DNA from: Pelagibacteraceae bacterium AG-333-C14
GTDB lineage: Bacteria; Pseudomonadota; Alphaproteobacteria; Pelagibacterales; AG-422-B15
NCBI GenBank assembly: GCA_003282485.1
Contig: QBZD01000003.1
Coordinates: forward strand, 1 to 64,000
DNA length: 64,000 nucleotides
Reading direction: 5' to 3'
Position 1 is the first letter of the stretch. The number at the start of each line of letters is the position of its first letter. A program made the position numbers and the translations under genes. A model generated the notes under the pieces. That model searched no databases and had not been told where the DNA came from. It saw only the letters and a program-made list of their open reading frames with translations. This document shows positions 16,511-26,603 of the stretch, one piece after another.

Positions 16511-16588
16511 TGGCGTATGAACAACTATCAAATGTTTCCCACTAATTCTACGCCCTGTCTTTCTGCCTTTCTTATGGGAGATTATAGC

Positions 16589-16610
16589 ATTCACTGAACA
16601 CTAAGTGAAT
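16589..16610. repeat. inverted repeat ATTCACT-8-AGTGAAT
   Basis: Perfect 7-bp arms around the loop GAACACTA, within the left end of the mini-element. No T-run follows, so a terminator is unlikely. A protein-binding site near the att core is possible. Confidence 0.4.
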
Positions 16611-16615
16611 CAAAA

Positions 16616-16632
16616 TCCCGCACAGATCCCGC
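16616..16632 (+). repeat. 17-bp direct repeat, copy 1 (arm-site-like)
   Basis: TCCCGCACAGATCCCGC, itself two TCCCGC units 11 bases apart. The identical 17-mer recurs in the same orientation at 17093. The copies sit about 106 bp and 57 bp inside the two att repeats, as expected for recombinase arm-binding sites. Confidence 0.6.
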
Positions 16633-16705
16633 TCTGTATAGGGAATGTTTTTAGATTAAAGATCTTAATTATAAATGATAATACTTTGGAACATATAGTC
16701 CGTAA

Positions 16706-17032
16706 TCACATAATTTTTCCAGCACATTCGATTATAACATTAGTTACTTCTTCATTCTCAAAAAGTAAATCTAGCATGGCCTCTTCGTCATCGCCAACAC
16801 GCTCAACATCCAGCCCAAGTCTCATTGCTTCTTCTAAAGATAGTATTTGTGAAAGACCGTTTACGTAACAACCACAATACTCATAATGAATGCCAAGCGG
16901 TAGCTCTTCTAATGTTTCTTCCATGCATCCATTAAAAATCTCATCAAGAAAAATCTTACTAGAGATTTCAGTGTGCGCATTTTGTGGCAGGAAAAATAAG
17001 TATAAAATAGATACAATATGTATAATTTTCAT
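16706..17032 (-). CDS. small secreted Cys-containing protein, cargo of the mini-element
   Basis: A 108-aa protein with a signal peptide (MKIIHIVSILYLFFLPQNAHT) and a mature part that is acidic and has Cys in GCMEETLEEL, YEYCGCYVNGLSQILSLEEAMRLG and IIECAGKIM. The EYCGCYVNxL...LSLEE pattern resembles small periplasmic proteins of unknown function seen in proteobacteria. No enzymatic motif is present. It is the only intact gene between the tRNA and its displaced fragment. A TATAAG box lies about 15 bases before the ATG. The role is unknown; disulfide-bonded periplasmic folding is inference. Confidence 0.7.
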   Translation of the reverse strand: MKIIHIVSILYLFFLPQNAHTEISSKIFLDEIFNGCMEETLEELPLGIHYEYCGCYVNGLSQILSLEEAMRLGLDVERVGDDEEAMLDLLFENEEVTNVIIECAGKIM

Positions 17033-17092
17033 TTGAAAATCTTATATCAGCTCTTCAAAAAAACAATCTGTAAATATATTTTATACATTTAG

Positions 17093-17109
17093 TCCCGCAC
17101 AGATCCCGC
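17093..17109 (+). repeat. 17-bp direct repeat, copy 2 (arm-site-like)
   Basis: TCCCGCACAGATCCCGC, identical to 16616-16632, followed here by ACAG so that the CCCGCACAG unit is nearly tandem. It lies 57 bp inside the right att copy. See the mini-element entry. Confidence 0.6.
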
Positions 17110-17165
17110 ACAGCTTGATTTCGAAAGGTAGAAATGGGAATTATGACTCGTAAGTCATTGATTTA

Positions 17166-17214
17166 TTTGGTGGGCCCACTAGGACTCGAACCTAGGACAA
17201 CTCCGTTATGAGCG
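17166..17214 (+). repeat. right copy of the 49-bp direct repeat, within the intact tRNA
   Basis: Identical to 16462-16510. It overlaps the 3' half of the intact tRNA gene and would be the att copy that keeps the tRNA functional after integration. Confidence 0.85.
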
Positions 17215-17244
17215 GAGGGCTCTAACCAACTGAGCTATGGGCCC
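17168..17244 (-). tRNA. tRNA with CAT anticodon, probably tRNA-Ile(CAU), else elongator Met
   Basis: A 77-nt cloverleaf: acceptor GGGCCCA/TGGGCCC, D stem GCTC/GAGC, anticodon stem CTCCG/CGGAG with loop CTCATAA, T arm CTAGG-TTCGAGT-CCTAG, discriminator A and encoded CCA. The anticodon CAT serves either elongator methionine or, after lysidine modification, isoleucine AUA codons. The GGGCCCA acceptor resembles alphaproteobacterial Ile tRNAs, which favours Ile, but this is not decisive. AUA codons are abundant in these AT-rich genes. The 3' end has been used as an integration site. Confidence 0.9.
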
Positions 17245-17292
17245 CTTTTGATTTGTTATATACAAAAATAAACTTAATTACAGTTTAATAAA

Positions 17293-19308
17293 TTAGTTTT
17301 TATCTAAAAAGCTTTTAAGTAGTTTAGCTCTTGTAGGATGCTTTAATTTGCGTAAGGCTTTAGCTTCAATCTGTCTAATACGCTCTCTGGTAACAGAGAA
17401 CTGTTGACCCACTTCTTCTAAAGTATGATCTGAATTCATTCCAATCCCAAACCTCATTCTCAGTACGCGCTCCTCTCTTGGGGTAAGTGAAGAAAGTATC
17501 TTGGTAGTTGTTTGCCTTAAATTAGAATTTATCGCTGCATCTATTGGGATTACAGCATTATCATCTTGAATAAAATCGCCTAGGTGACTATCCTCTTCAT
17601 CTCCTACAGGGGTTTCAAGACTTACTGGTTCTTTTGCAATTTTTAATACTTTTCTTACTTTCTCAAGAGGCATATTTAATTTAATAGATATTTCTTCTGG
17701 AGTAGGTTCCCGACCAATTTCATTTAATAGAAGTCTCTGTGTTCTAACAATTTTATTAATCGTTTCAATCATATGGACAGGTATTCTAATAGTTCTAGCC
17801 TGATCCGCTATCGAGCGAGTAATAGCTTGCCTTATCCACCATGTGGCATAGGTTGAAAATTTATATCCTCTTCTGTACTCAAACTTATCAACAGCTTTCA
17901 TAAGTCCTATATTTCCCTCCTGAATAAGATCAAGAAACTGAAGGCCTCTATTTGTATATTTTTTGGCAATAGAAATTACTAATCTAAGATTGGCTTCAAT
18001 CATTTCCTTTTTTGCAATGCTTGATTCTCTCTCTCCTTTTTGAACATTACTAACAATTCTTTTAAATTCATTTAATGTTAAACCTATATTACTTGCTGAA
18101 GCCCTAACCTCGTTCATTATATTCTTGATACTATTTTTCTCTAACTTAACAAACTTTTCCCAACCCGACAGTCTAGTAATTTTTCTTAACCAGTATGGAT
18201 TATTCTCATTACCTACATATTTATCTAAGAACTCTTCGCGCGTGATCTTATGCTGCATTGCTAAGCGAAGTAATTTACCTTCTAGAGATACGACTTCTTT
18301 ATTAATTATGTAGAGTTTATTAATTAATTCCTCAATTTTATTTGTGTTAATTTGAAGACCCTTGATCAACTCAACAACAGCAATTTTTGATAATTGGTAA
18401 TTTTTTTCTGATCTTGCTGGAAATTCTCTCCCTTTTTCTTGAAAAGCGATTTTATCTTGTTGAAGCTTTTGTAACTTTTTGAAACTTTTATTTAATTTTT
18501 TAAATGTTTCTAGAATGATGGGTTTTAGCTCCTCTTCCATAATAGCAATAGAAACATTCAACTCATCATCGGAATCTTCATATTCTTCAACTGACTGATC
18601 CGCGGAGGTTTCTATCATAGGCTCAGTGTCATCTCCATAAGTTGCTGACTTCTTCTCAGCTTCTTTTCGCTTTCTAATTTCTTCTTTCTCCTCTTGTTCC
18701 TTTCTTTTTTTTGCTTCTTTAATTTTTTTACTAAGTTCTTTTTTATTTGGAGATTCTTCAAATAAAGATTCAAGATCTATAACTTCTCTTAGCGTAATTT
18801 TTTCATCAATGATATCATCTCTCCAATCAAGTATTGCTTTTAATGTTAATGGGCTTTCACATAAGCCAGAAATCATAGCTTCCTGTCCAGCCTCGATCCT
18901 TTTAGCAATTGCTATTTCTCCTTCACGTGAAAGAAGGTCAACTGTACCCATTTCCCTGAGATAGAGTTTTACAGGGTCATCTGTTTTTTCTGTTCCTGTT
19001 TTAGCTCCAGAAGAATCTTCATCTTTATCATCATCATTATCCGAGTCATCTGAATCGATAATATCAAATCCTGCCTGTGACAACTTAGTTGTATACTGTT
19101 CAATTTGTTCAGAAGTAAATTTATCATCTGGAAATGATTTTTTTATCAATTCATTTGTTAGATATCCGTCTTTCTTACCCTGCTTGATTAACTTCTTTAT
19201 AATAGATTTTTCTAAATCTAATACAGGTCCATCCTGATCGAGTGGTTGAGACGTATTAGTCTCTAATACTTGCTTTACTTGCTTTTTTTTTCTGCCGCGC
19301 TTTTTCAT
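17293..19308 (-). CDS. rpoD: RNA polymerase sigma factor RpoD (sigma-70)
   Basis: Primary sigma factor, 671 aa. The N-terminal region 1.1 is followed by an acidic stretch ([17 protein letters not shown]) and region 1.2 ([29 protein letters not shown]). A long charged non-conserved insert covers about residues 190-250. Regions 2-4 are canonical: [38 protein letters not shown] (2.3-3.0) and [30 protein letters not shown] (4.2 helix-turn-helix). It sits one base downstream of dnaG on the same strand, the conserved alphaproteobacterial yqeY-dnaG-rpoD order. Confidence 0.98.
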   Translation of the reverse strand: MKKRGRKKKQVKQVLETNTSQPLDQDGPVLDLEKSIIKKLIKQGKKDGYLTNELIKKSFPDDKFTSEQIEQYTTKLSQAGFDIIDSDDSDNDDDKDEDSSGAKTGTEKTDDPVKLYLREMGTVDLLSREGEIAIAKRIEAGQEAMISGLCESPLTLKAILDWRDDIIDEKITLREVIDLESLFEESPNKKELSKKIKEAKKRKEQEEKEEIRKRKEAEKKSATYGDDTEPMIETSADQSVEEYEDSDDELNVSIAIMEEELKPIILETFKKLNKSFKKLQKLQQDKIAFQEKGREFPARSEKNYQLSKIAVVELIKGLQINTNKIEELINKLYIINKEVVSLEGKLLRLAMQHKITREEFLDKYVGNENNPYWLRKITRLSGWEKFVKLEKNSIKNIMNEVRASASNIGLTLNEFKRIVSNVQKGERESSIAKKEMIEANLRLVISIAKKYTNRGLQFLDLIQEGNIGLMKAVDKFEYRRGYKFSTYATWWIRQAITRSIADQARTIRIPVHMIETINKIVRTQRLLLNEIGREPTPEEISIKLNMPLEKVRKVLKIAKEPVSLETPVGDEEDSHLGDFIQDDNAVIPIDAAINSNLRQTTTKILSSLTPREERVLRMRFGIGMNSDHTLEEVGQQFSVTRERIRQIEAKALRKLKHPTRAKLLKSFLDKN

Positions 19309-19309
19309 A

Positions 19310-21115
19310 TCAATTTTTAGCTAAACTCTCTTTTTTAATTTTTAAAAAATTCTCATAGCTTTCCTGATCCATATTCTGCTCTAAATCTTTGAAAGCTTGT
19401 GACAGATCATTTTTCTCAAGTAGCTTATTATGCAAGTCAAGTAATCCTAAAAAGCTTTTTTCAACTGTTTCAAAATCACTTTTTATGACTGATCTGTAAG
19501 TTTTAATCAAATTAGACTTATATATAAGTGCAATCTCAACCGTGAGCCCCTTTTCTATTAAATATGACTTAAAGTCAAAATTTTCAAGATCTTTATCTGA
19601 ATTTATTGATCCAAATTCAATGATTTCTGACACTAAATTTGCTAATTTAAGGTCATTAAAGCTAATTCTTCCCAGTTCCTCAATATACTTAAATAAAAGT
19701 AACGGGTTCTCAATAACGTGCATTAAAATAATTTTTTCTCTGATGACTGAGTCGTGACTAGATTGATTAACCCTATCACTATTAGTAATCTCTTTTGAAA
19801 CTTTATTATCAATATAACGAGAGTATGATGCATTCTTCTGAAAATACGGTCTTTTGAGAACATTAAATTTATCATTAAATTCTTTAATATAATAATCTCT
19901 TACAGTTTGATTCTCAATTTTACTTATAATTGACTTAATTCTTTTTTCAAATCCAGCCTTTTTCTCAGGGGTTGAAATATCATTTTTTATTAATTCTACC
20001 TTCCAAATAAATTCTGATAAAGAATATGAATTGTTTATAACCTTCTTAAAATCATTTGGACCATTTTTTAATAAAAAATCATCGGGGTCATAATCATTTG
20101 GTAATATACAAAACCTCACTGAAAGGTCTGGTGATATATTGCTTAAAGCTAAAACTGCAGCTCGCTCTGCTGCTTTTTGACCAGCTTCATCCCCATCAAA
20201 CATGATAATTGGGCTACTGCATACTTTCCATGCTCTTTGTAATTGGTAACTGGTGAGTGCAGTACCTAAAGGAGCAACAGTGGTTTTAAAGTTATTCTGA
20301 AATAAGGATATCACATCCATATAACCTTCAACTACAATTAAATTTTCAACTTTTCTATTCTCTTCAATTGCTAAATTAAGATTAAATAAGTTTAAACTTT
20401 TTTTAAAAATTGGACTATCGGAAGAATTTATATATTTTATATTTGAGTTATCTATAGCTCTTCCACCAAATGCAATTAAGTTTGATTTATAATCTTTAAT
20501 CGGAAACATAAGTCTATTTCTGAAAAAATCGTAATATTCATTTTCTTTATGTTTTGATTTTTTTATAAGTCCTAATGACAAAGCATCTTCGATATTTACT
20601 CCAATTTTTTTTAAATGAAGATAAAGTTCATTGCTTTGAGATCCTGCAAATCCTAACTCAAATTTGTTCCACATATCAGGGTTGACTTGTCTTTTATCCA
20701 AATATTTCTTAATTCCCTCACTCTGTTTCAACTTTGACGTGTAAAATTTATTTGCCTCAATCATAATATTTCTCAGACTTGGATAATTATTTTCAACGTA
20801 ATTGGAGTCCTTTATAATTCCAGATTCAGGATTTAGACCTGCCTGCTTAGCAAGGTACTCAATTGAATCAGGATAAGACATATTTTTATGCTTCATAAGA
20901 AATGAAAATATATCTCCATGTTCTGCGCTACTGAAACAATGAAAAAACTCCTTATCATCATTGACTGTAAATGATGGCGTCTTCTCATTTTTGAATGGGC
21001 TTAATCCAACATATTCATTTCCACGTTGAGTTAATTTTACAAATTTACCGACAACCTCAGAAACTCTGAGTCTTGACTTGATTTCAGAAATAAATTCTTT
21101 TGAGTATCTGGGCAT
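19310..21115 (-). CDS. dnaG: DNA primase DnaG, zinc-ligand-poor variant
   Basis: Synthesises RNA primers for replication. The N-terminal CHC2-like domain reads [32 protein letters not shown], where the usual CPFH and CFGC have become SPFK and CFSS, so three of the four zinc ligands are gone while the surrounding fold residues remain. The TOPRIM core is intact: [14 protein letters not shown] and [17 protein letters not shown]. The C-terminal helicase-interaction region is divergent. The track starts at a TTG; I use the ATG at 21115 (MPRYSKEFI), giving 601 aa. The stop is one base from the rpoD start. Confidence 0.95.
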   Translation of the reverse strand: MPRYSKEFISEIKSRLRVSEVVGKFVKLTQRGNEYVGLSPFKNEKTPSFTVNDDKEFFHCFSSAEHGDIFSFLMKHKNMSYPDSIEYLAKQAGLNPESGIIKDSNYVENNYPSLRNIMIEANKFYTSKLKQSEGIKKYLDKRQVNPDMWNKFELGFAGSQSNELYLHLKKIGVNIEDALSLGLIKKSKHKENEYYDFFRNRLMFPIKDYKSNLIAFGGRAIDNSNIKYINSSDSPIFKKSLNLFNLNLAIEENRKVENLIVVEGYMDVISLFQNNFKTTVAPLGTALTSYQLQRAWKVCSSPIIMFDGDEAGQKAAERAAVLALSNISPDLSVRFCILPNDYDPDDFLLKNGPNDFKKVINNSYSLSEFIWKVELIKNDISTPEKKAGFEKRIKSIISKIENQTVRDYYIKEFNDKFNVLKRPYFQKNASYSRYIDNKVSKEITNSDRVNQSSHDSVIREKIILMHVIENPLLLFKYIEELGRISFNDLKLANLVSEIIEFGSINSDKDLENFDFKSYLIEKGLTVEIALIYKSNLIKTYRSVIKSDFETVEKSFLGLLDLHNKLLEKNDLSQAFKDLEQNMDQESYENFLKIKKESLAKN

Positions 21116-21165
21116 CAACAAAGTATAGTACCTAATTACAGTAAAAAATAGTTAGCAAATTACAA

Positions 21166-21621
21166 CTAATTTTGCAGCTTTTCCTTTATTAATTTACTCG
21201 CAAGCGACATGTCTAATGAAGAAGAGCTGTTATCTTTAAGATATTTAATAACTTTACCGATTTCTTTGAGGCTTGAAGCTTCTGTTACACTAATTGCTTT
21301 ATCACATATTGTGGCTGTTTCTTCTTCACTTAGCTGTTTTGGCAAAAATTCATTGATAATTGTGATTTCTAATTTCTCTTTTTTCGCTAACTCAGTTCGA
21401 CCTGCTTTTTCAAACATATCGATCGAATCATTTCGTTGCTTAACCATTTTTTTTAAAAGTTGTATGATTGTATCTTCTAGTATTTCTGAGTCTTCACCAG
21501 AAGAGCGGCTGGCAATTTCTTTATCTTTTATTGCGGCTATTATTAACCTTAATGTATGTAATCTCTCTTTATCACCATTTTTCAGTGCCTTTGACAATTC
21601 ATTTGTGATTATATCTTTCAT
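21166..21621 (-). CDS. yqeY: GatB/YqeY domain protein
   Basis: A 151-aa protein of the YqeY family, related to the tail domain of GatB, the tRNA-dependent amidotransferase subunit; the free-standing form has no firmly established function. Family features: SKALKNGDKERLHTLRLIIAAIKDKEI at the N-terminus, ILEDTIIQLLKKMVKQRNDSIDMFEKAGRTELAKKEKLEITIINEFLPKQLSEEE in the centre, and SLKEIGKVIKYLK. It leads the yqeY-dnaG-rpoD set and diverges from carA with 131 bases between starts. Confidence 0.93.
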   Translation of the reverse strand: MKDIITNELSKALKNGDKERLHTLRLIIAAIKDKEIASRSSGEDSEILEDTIIQLLKKMVKQRNDSIDMFEKAGRTELAKKEKLEITIINEFLPKQLSEEETATICDKAISVTEASSLKEIGKVIKYLKDNSSSSLDMSLASKLIKEKLQN

Positions 21622-21715
21622 ACGAGACGAATAAGGAAACTACATCAACTAATCTTAAGTATCAATAAAAGTTAAAATAATATTTTATTATCTTACTATT
21701 GCATCGAGCATTCAT

Positions 21716-21743
21716 TTGCCTTAAATTCCAATAAATCTAGAAT
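21716..21743 (+). promoter_or_regulatory. putative carA promoter
   Basis: TTGCCT (21716) and TAGAAT (21738) are separated by 16 bases and lie directly before carA. The -10 box ends 9 bases before the ATG, and only a T-run lies between, with no Shine-Dalgarno. If used, the transcript would be nearly leaderless. Confidence 0.35.
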
Positions 21744-21752
21744 CATTTTTTT

Positions 21753-22904
21753 ATGTTAAAGACGAATAGGTTGAAAAAAGATCGCATAACCGCTCGATCT
21801 AAACCTATTTCAGGACAGCTCATTCTAGAAGATGGCACTTCCTTCGAGGGTTTAAAAATCGGATCAGATATCAATTCTATTGGCGAAGTTTGTTTCAATA
21901 CTTCAATGACCGGATATCAAGAAATTATTACTGATCCATCATACGCAGGTCAGATAATTAATTTTACATTTCCTCACATTGGAAATGTTGGAACAAACTT
22001 TGAAGATAATGAGTCATCAATTTCTTATGCAAAAGGTGTAATAATTAATTGTGATATTTCCGATCCATCTAATTTTAGATCTATACAGCATTTAGATAAA
22101 TGGCTTAAAAAAAAAGGTATTCCTGGATTATGCAATATAGATACAAGATCAATTACCAATAGAATAAGATCTAAAGGAGCTCCAAAAGGAGGAATTGTTA
22201 AAAAACTTATAAATAAACGTCATGAAAAAAAATTTCTCTCAGAAGTAAAAAAATGGCAGGGACTTAACAATCTTGATCTTGCAATCGAAGTAACACGCAA
22301 AAAAATTCAGAAATTTAAAAGTAAATCAAAGTCAAAATTAAACATAGTAGCAATCGATTATGGCATGAAGCAAAATATCTTAAATTGCCTGCTTGAATTA
22401 AATATAAATGTAATTGTTGTTCCTGCAAATACTACATCAGATGAAATATTAGAATATAATCCCAATGGAATTTTTTTATCAAATGGTCCCGGTGATCCAA
22501 AGGCTACGGGTAAATATGCTATACAAACCATAAAAGATTTAATTCATCAAAAGATTCCCATCTTTGGGATCTGTTTAGGGCATCAATTAATTTCTCTCGC
22601 ACTTGGCGCTAAAACAAAAAAAATGTTTCAAGGCCATCGAGGAGCTAATCACCCTGTTCAAAATTTAGAAAACAAAAAGGTAGAGATAACATCTCAAAAC
22701 CATGGTTTTGTAGTTACTGAAAAGTCTATCCCTAAAAATGTTAAGATTACCCATAAATCTCTATTTGATGGCAGTGTTGAGGGTATAGAACATAAAAATA
22801 AAAAGATTTTTGCAGTTCAATACCATCCAGAAGCAAGCCCTGGACCTCATGACAGCCAGTATCTTTTTCAAAAATTTAAAAGGATGATAAAAAGTAATGC
22901 CTAA
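21753..22904 (+). CDS. carA: carbamoyl-phosphate synthase small subunit
   Basis: Glutamine amidotransferase subunit that hydrolyses glutamine and channels ammonia to CarB for arginine and pyrimidine synthesis. The N-terminal CPSase_sm domain shows [13 protein letters not shown] and [37 protein letters not shown]. The class I GATase domain has the nucleophile in [16 protein letters not shown] (Cys at about 274) and the His/Glu pair in [13 protein letters not shown] at about 357-368. The length of 383 aa is usual. It overlaps carB by 8 bases (ATGCCTAA), so the subunits are translationally coupled. Confidence 0.97.
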   Translation: MLKTNRLKKDRITARSKPISGQLILEDGTSFEGLKIGSDINSIGEVCFNTSMTGYQEIITDPSYAGQIINFTFPHIGNVGTNFEDNESSISYAKGVIINCDISDPSNFRSIQHLDKWLKKKGIPGLCNIDTRSITNRIRSKGAPKGGIVKKLINKRHEKKFLSEVKKWQGLNNLDLAIEVTRKKIQKFKSKSKSKLNIVAIDYGMKQNILNCLLELNINVIVVPANTTSDEILEYNPNGIFLSNGPGDPKATGKYAIQTIKDLIHQKIPIFGICLGHQLISLALGAKTKKMFQGHRGANHPVQNLENKKVEITSQNHGFVVTEKSIPKNVKITHKSLFDGSVEGIEHKNKKIFAVQYHPEASPGPHDSQYLFQKFKRMIKSNA

Positions 22905-25900
22905 AAGGAATGATATTAAATCAATATTGGTGGTAGGCGCTGGACCAATCATTATAGGCCAAGCATGTGAGTTTGATTATTCAGGTACTCAGGCGTGTAA
23001 AGCATTAAGAGAAGAAGGGTATAGAGTAATTTTAATTAACTCTAATCCTGCTACTATTATGACTGACCCAGATACAGCTGATGCAGTTTACATTGAACCA
23101 ATTACTCCTGAAATTGTAACTAAGATAATAGCCAAAGAAAAACCTGATGTAATGTTGCCCACTATGGGAGGACAGACGGCATTAAATATTGCTATTGCTC
23201 TTTCTAACAATGGTACCCTTAAAAAGTATAATGTTGAGCTCATTGGAGCAAATCTCAAAGCAATAAAAAAAGCTGAAGAAAGAGAGAGATTCTACAAAGC
23301 AATGATAAAAATTGGTCTTGAATGTCCTCGAGCAGAAATAGCTCGAAATTTTAAAGATGCAAAAAAAGCCTTAAAAAAAATTGGACTTCCAGTAATTATT
23401 AGGCCCTCTTTTACTCTGGGAGGTACAGGAGGAGGAATTGCAACAACAGAAAAGCAATTTGATGAAATAGCGAATTCAGGTCTTTACAGTTCTCCTATTA
23501 GTGAAATTTTAATTGAAGAGTCTGTTGCCGGTTGGAAAGAGTATGAAATGGAAGTTGTCAGAGATCGAAATGATAATTGTATTATTATTTGCTCAATTGA
23601 AAATATAGATCCAATGGGAATTCATACGGGCGACTCCATTACTATTGCGCCTGCGCTTACTTTAACTGATAAAGAATTTCAAATTATGAGGAATGCCTCC
23701 ATAGCTTGTTTGAGAGAAATTGGAGTTGAAACTGGTGGTTCAAATGTTCAATTTGCTGTAAATCCAAAAAATGGTCGTCTTGTTATCATTGAAATGAACC
23801 CTAGGGTGTCAAGATCATCAGCCTTAGCTTCAAAAGCTACGGGATTTCCAATTGCAAAAATTGCTGCCAAGCTTGCCGTAGGATATACTCTAGATGAGTT
23901 AAGAAATGAAATTACAAAAGTAACTCCAGCCTCCTTTGAGCCAACAATTGACTATGTAGTAACAAAGATTCCAAGATTTACATTTGAAAAATTTCAACTT
24001 ACACAACCGCTTCTTTCTAGTTCAATGAAATCTGTTGGTGAGGTTATGGCCATAGGTAGATCATTTCCTGAATCACTTCAAAAAGCGATGAGATCTCTTG
24101 AAATTGGATTAGATGGGCTTGATGAAGTTAAAAAAAATATAAATAATAAAAAACTAAATAAAAAAAATATAATTAGTGAACTAAAGAAACCTCTAGCGGA
24201 TCGTCTTTTACTTATTGCGCAGGCTTTGCGTCTCGGTAATTCAGTCAAAGAAATTTATAATGCTTCAAAAGTTGATAAATGGTTCATTGAACAAATTAAG
24301 CGAATTGTAGATAAAGAGATTGAACTTAAGTCAAAAGGGCTTCCAAAAAAACCTGAGGAGATTTTAAAAATTAAAGCATTAGGGTTTTCAGATAAAAAAA
24401 TATCTCAACTATGTGGGTTAAGCGAAGATAGAATATTTGACTTAAGGAAAAAAAATAAAATATGCCCTGATTTCAAGAGAATTGATACCTGTGCAGCTGA
24501 ATTTAAATCAATGACTCCTTACATGTATTCGACATATTCAAAAAATTATCTCAATGGAGATACATGCGAGTCAAATCCATCGAGTAAAAAGAAAGTAATC
24601 ATATTGGGAAGTGGTCCTAACAGAATTGGTCAAGGAGTTGAATTTGATTATTGTTGTTGTCATGCGTCATTTGCACTTAAAGAGCTTAAATATGAGACAA
24701 TTATGATAAATTGTAATCCAGAAACAGTATCAACAGATCCGGATACAAGCGATCGACTGTATTTTGAACCACTCGCTGAAGAGAATGTATACGACATAAT
24801 ATTAAAAGAAAAAACTAAAGGTAAATTGCTCGGTGTCATTGTACAGTTTGGAGGCCAGACCCCTCTTAAACTAGCGTCATTTTTAAATAAGATGAAAATT
24901 CCAATTCTTGGAACATCAAAAGACTCTATTGATGCCGCTGAAGATAGAGAGAAATTTAAAAAAATTTCAGAAAACTTAAATCTTTTACAGCCTGCAAATG
25001 GCATAGCCTTTTCAGAAAAGCAAGCTTTCGAAGTCATTAATAAGATTGGATTTCCTGCTGTCATACGACCGTCATATGTTTTAGGAGGCAGAGCAATGGA
25101 AATTGTTCATAATAAAGATGAGCTCAAGAAATATTTCAAAGAAGCAGTTATTGTTTCAGGAGATAGTCCAGTCTTGATAGATCATTATTTGAAAGACTCA
25201 ATTGAGGTTGATGTAGACGCCGTGTCTGATGGAAAAAAAGTAATTATTGCAGGTATTATGGAACATATTGAAGAAGCAGGAATACATTCAGGCGACTCAA
25301 CATGTACACTACCTCCATACTCGTTATCAGAAAAAATTATAAAAGATATTGAGAAACAAACAAAAAAACTTGCAATAGCACTTGATGTAAAAGGTCTTTT
25401 AAATATTCAATTTGCTATACAAAACAATAATATCTTCCTTTTAGAAGTTAATCCTAGAAGTAGTAGAACAGTTCCTTTTGTTGCAAAAGCAACAGGAAAC
25501 CCCATTGTTAAGATTGCATTAAATGTTGCAATGGGTAAGAAATTAAATAAGAGAGATTTCAAAGAAAGTAAAAAAGAATACATTTCAATTAAGGAACCAG
25601 TGTTTCCTTTCAAAAGATTTCCAAATGTTGACACAATATTAGGTCCTGAGATGAAATCGACTGGAGAAGTCATGGCGATAGATAAGTCATTTGAAGCGGC
25701 ATTTATTAAATGCCAATTAGCTTCATCAAACCCTCTTCCAAAGAAAGGTAATTTATTCGTATCCGTTAAGAATTCTGATAAACCAAAAATAGTACCTATT
25801 GTTCGGTCCTTTCAAAAACTCGGATTTAAAATTAAGGCTACACATGGCACGGCTTCATATTTAATGGATCAAGGAATTAATGTGAGTAAGATTAATAAAG

Positions 25901-26136
25901 TGTCTCAAGGTTCACCTCACATTGTGGAAGATTTATTAGATGAAAATATAGATATACTAATAAACACAACAGAGGGCAGAAAATCTATAAATGATTCCTT
26001 TAGTGTTAGAAGAACAGCATTAATGAAGAGTCTACCTTATTTTCTCACTATATCAGGGGCAAGAGCAGCCATAAATTCAATTAAGGAATTACGCAACAAC
26101 GATCTTGAAGTTAATCAAATTACTAACTTTCACTAG
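22897..26136 (+). CDS. carB: carbamoyl-phosphate synthase large subunit
   Basis: Synthesises carbamoyl phosphate from bicarbonate, ammonia and two ATP. The 1079-aa protein has the duplicated ATP-grasp architecture: first half with [31 protein letters not shown] and [12 protein letters not shown], oligomerisation domain in the middle, second half with [28 protein letters not shown] and [12 protein letters not shown], and a C-terminal MGS-like allosteric domain ([23 protein letters not shown]). Lys-rich inserts reflect the AT-rich genome. The stop is shared tail-to-tail with the Lrp gene (CTAG). In many alphaproteobacteria greA follows carB; here greA lies at 53303. Confidence 0.98.
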   Translation: MPKRNDIKSILVVGAGPIIIGQACEFDYSGTQACKALREEGYRVILINSNPATIMTDPDTADAVYIEPITPEIVTKIIAKEKPDVMLPTMGGQTALNIAIALSNNGTLKKYNVELIGANLKAIKKAEERERFYKAMIKIGLECPRAEIARNFKDAKKALKKIGLPVIIRPSFTLGGTGGGIATTEKQFDEIANSGLYSSPISEILIEESVAGWKEYEMEVVRDRNDNCIIICSIENIDPMGIHTGDSITIAPALTLTDKEFQIMRNASIACLREIGVETGGSNVQFAVNPKNGRLVIIEMNPRVSRSSALASKATGFPIAKIAAKLAVGYTLDELRNEITKVTPASFEPTIDYVVTKIPRFTFEKFQLTQPLLSSSMKSVGEVMAIGRSFPESLQKAMRSLEIGLDGLDEVKKNINNKKLNKKNIISELKKPLADRLLLIAQALRLGNSVKEIYNASKVDKWFIEQIKRIVDKEIELKSKGLPKKPEEILKIKALGFSDKKISQLCGLSEDRIFDLRKKNKICPDFKRIDTCAAEFKSMTPYMYSTYSKNYLNGDTCESNPSSKKKVIILGSGPNRIGQGVEFDYCCCHASFALKELKYETIMINCNPETVSTDPDTSDRLYFEPLAEENVYDIILKEKTKGKLLGVIVQFGGQTPLKLASFLNKMKIPILGTSKDSIDAAEDREKFKKISENLNLLQPANGIAFSEKQAFEVINKIGFPAVIRPSYVLGGRAMEIVHNKDELKKYFKEAVIVSGDSPVLIDHYLKDSIEVDVDAVSDGKKVIIAGIMEHIEEAGIHSGDSTCTLPPYSLSEKIIKDIEKQTKKLAIALDVKGLLNIQFAIQNNNIFLLEVNPRSSRTVPFVAKATGNPIVKIALNVAMGKKLNKRDFKESKKEYISIKEPVFPFKRFPNVDTILGPEMKSTGEVMAIDKSFEAAFIKCQLASSNPLPKKGNLFVSVKNSDKPKIVPIVRSFQKLGFKIKATHGTASYLMDQGINVSKINKVSQGSPHIVEDLLDENIDILINTTEGRKSINDSFSVRRTALMKSLPYFLTISGARAAINSIKELRNNDLEVNQITNFH

Positions 26137-26603
26137 TCTAAAGGAACGTTACCTAGTTTTTTAGTATTTTTTATTACAAATGCAGTTTTAACACTTGAAA
26201 TATTTTCATTGGGTGTGATGTTTTGCGTTAAAAAATCATTAAATTCATTCATATTTTTAACAACACATTTCAATATAAAGTCAATTTCGCCATTAAGCAT
26301 AAAACACTCCCTTATCGCTACCCATCCCCATATCTGTTTTTCAAAAGCACTCAAGCTCTCCTCATTCTGGTTCTTAAGACTGATAAAAATCCATGCTGTT
26401 AAGTCATATCCTAATTTTGTTGGATCAAGGTTAGCTCTAAATCCATCAATATAGCCATTGTCTTCTAAGTCACGCACTCTTCTAAGGGTCGGAGGCGGTG
26501 ACATACTAATTTTTTTTGAAAGATCTAGATTGGATATTCTTCCCTCATCTTGGAGTATTCTTAGTATTTTTAAATCTACACTATCAAGCGTTTTTTTTAC
26601 CAT
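26133..26603 (-). CDS. Lrp/AsnC family transcriptional regulator
   Basis: Feast/famine regulator with an N-terminal winged helix ([56 protein letters not shown]) and a C-terminal RAM/AsnC ligand-binding domain ([38 protein letters not shown]). The effector is probably an amino acid but cannot be told. The track begins at a TTG-type start; [10 protein letters not shown] at 26603 is the better start because its ATG overlaps the upstream stop (TGATG), giving 156 aa. An Lrp gene near carB and trxB is common in alphaproteobacteria. Confidence 0.9.
   Translation of the reverse strand: MVKKTLDSVDLKILRILQDEGRISNLDLSKKISMSPPPTLRRVRDLEDNGYIDGFRANLDPTKLGYDLTAWIFISLKNQNEESLSAFEKQIWGWVAIRECFMLNGEIDFILKCVVKNMNEFNDFLTQNITPNENISSVKTAFVIKNTKKLGNVPLD

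Larger units (their letters stand above)
16464..17167 (-). mobile_element. mini integrative element at a tRNA gene, no integrase
   Basis: About 704 bp separate the displaced tRNA 3' fragment from the intact tRNA. The interval holds two copies of a 17-bp repeat (TCCCGCACAGATCCCGC) near the two ends, placed like arm-type recombinase sites, an inverted repeat, and a single gene for a small secreted protein. No recombinase gene or fragment was recognised. It could be a deletion remnant of a larger island or a non-autonomous element mobilised in trans; the preserved ends fit both. Excision would restore one tRNA. Confidence 0.65.

Noticed and set aside
16511-16705. Integrase gene remnant in the left end of the mini-element
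   Set aside because: The longest minus-strand frame is about 30 codons (NAIISHKKGRKTGRR...) and shows no tyrosine recombinase R-H-R-Y motif.
16605-16868. 87-aa plus-strand ORF in the mini-element
   Set aside because: Ser-rich shadow of the minus-strand secreted protein gene; no start signal or family features.
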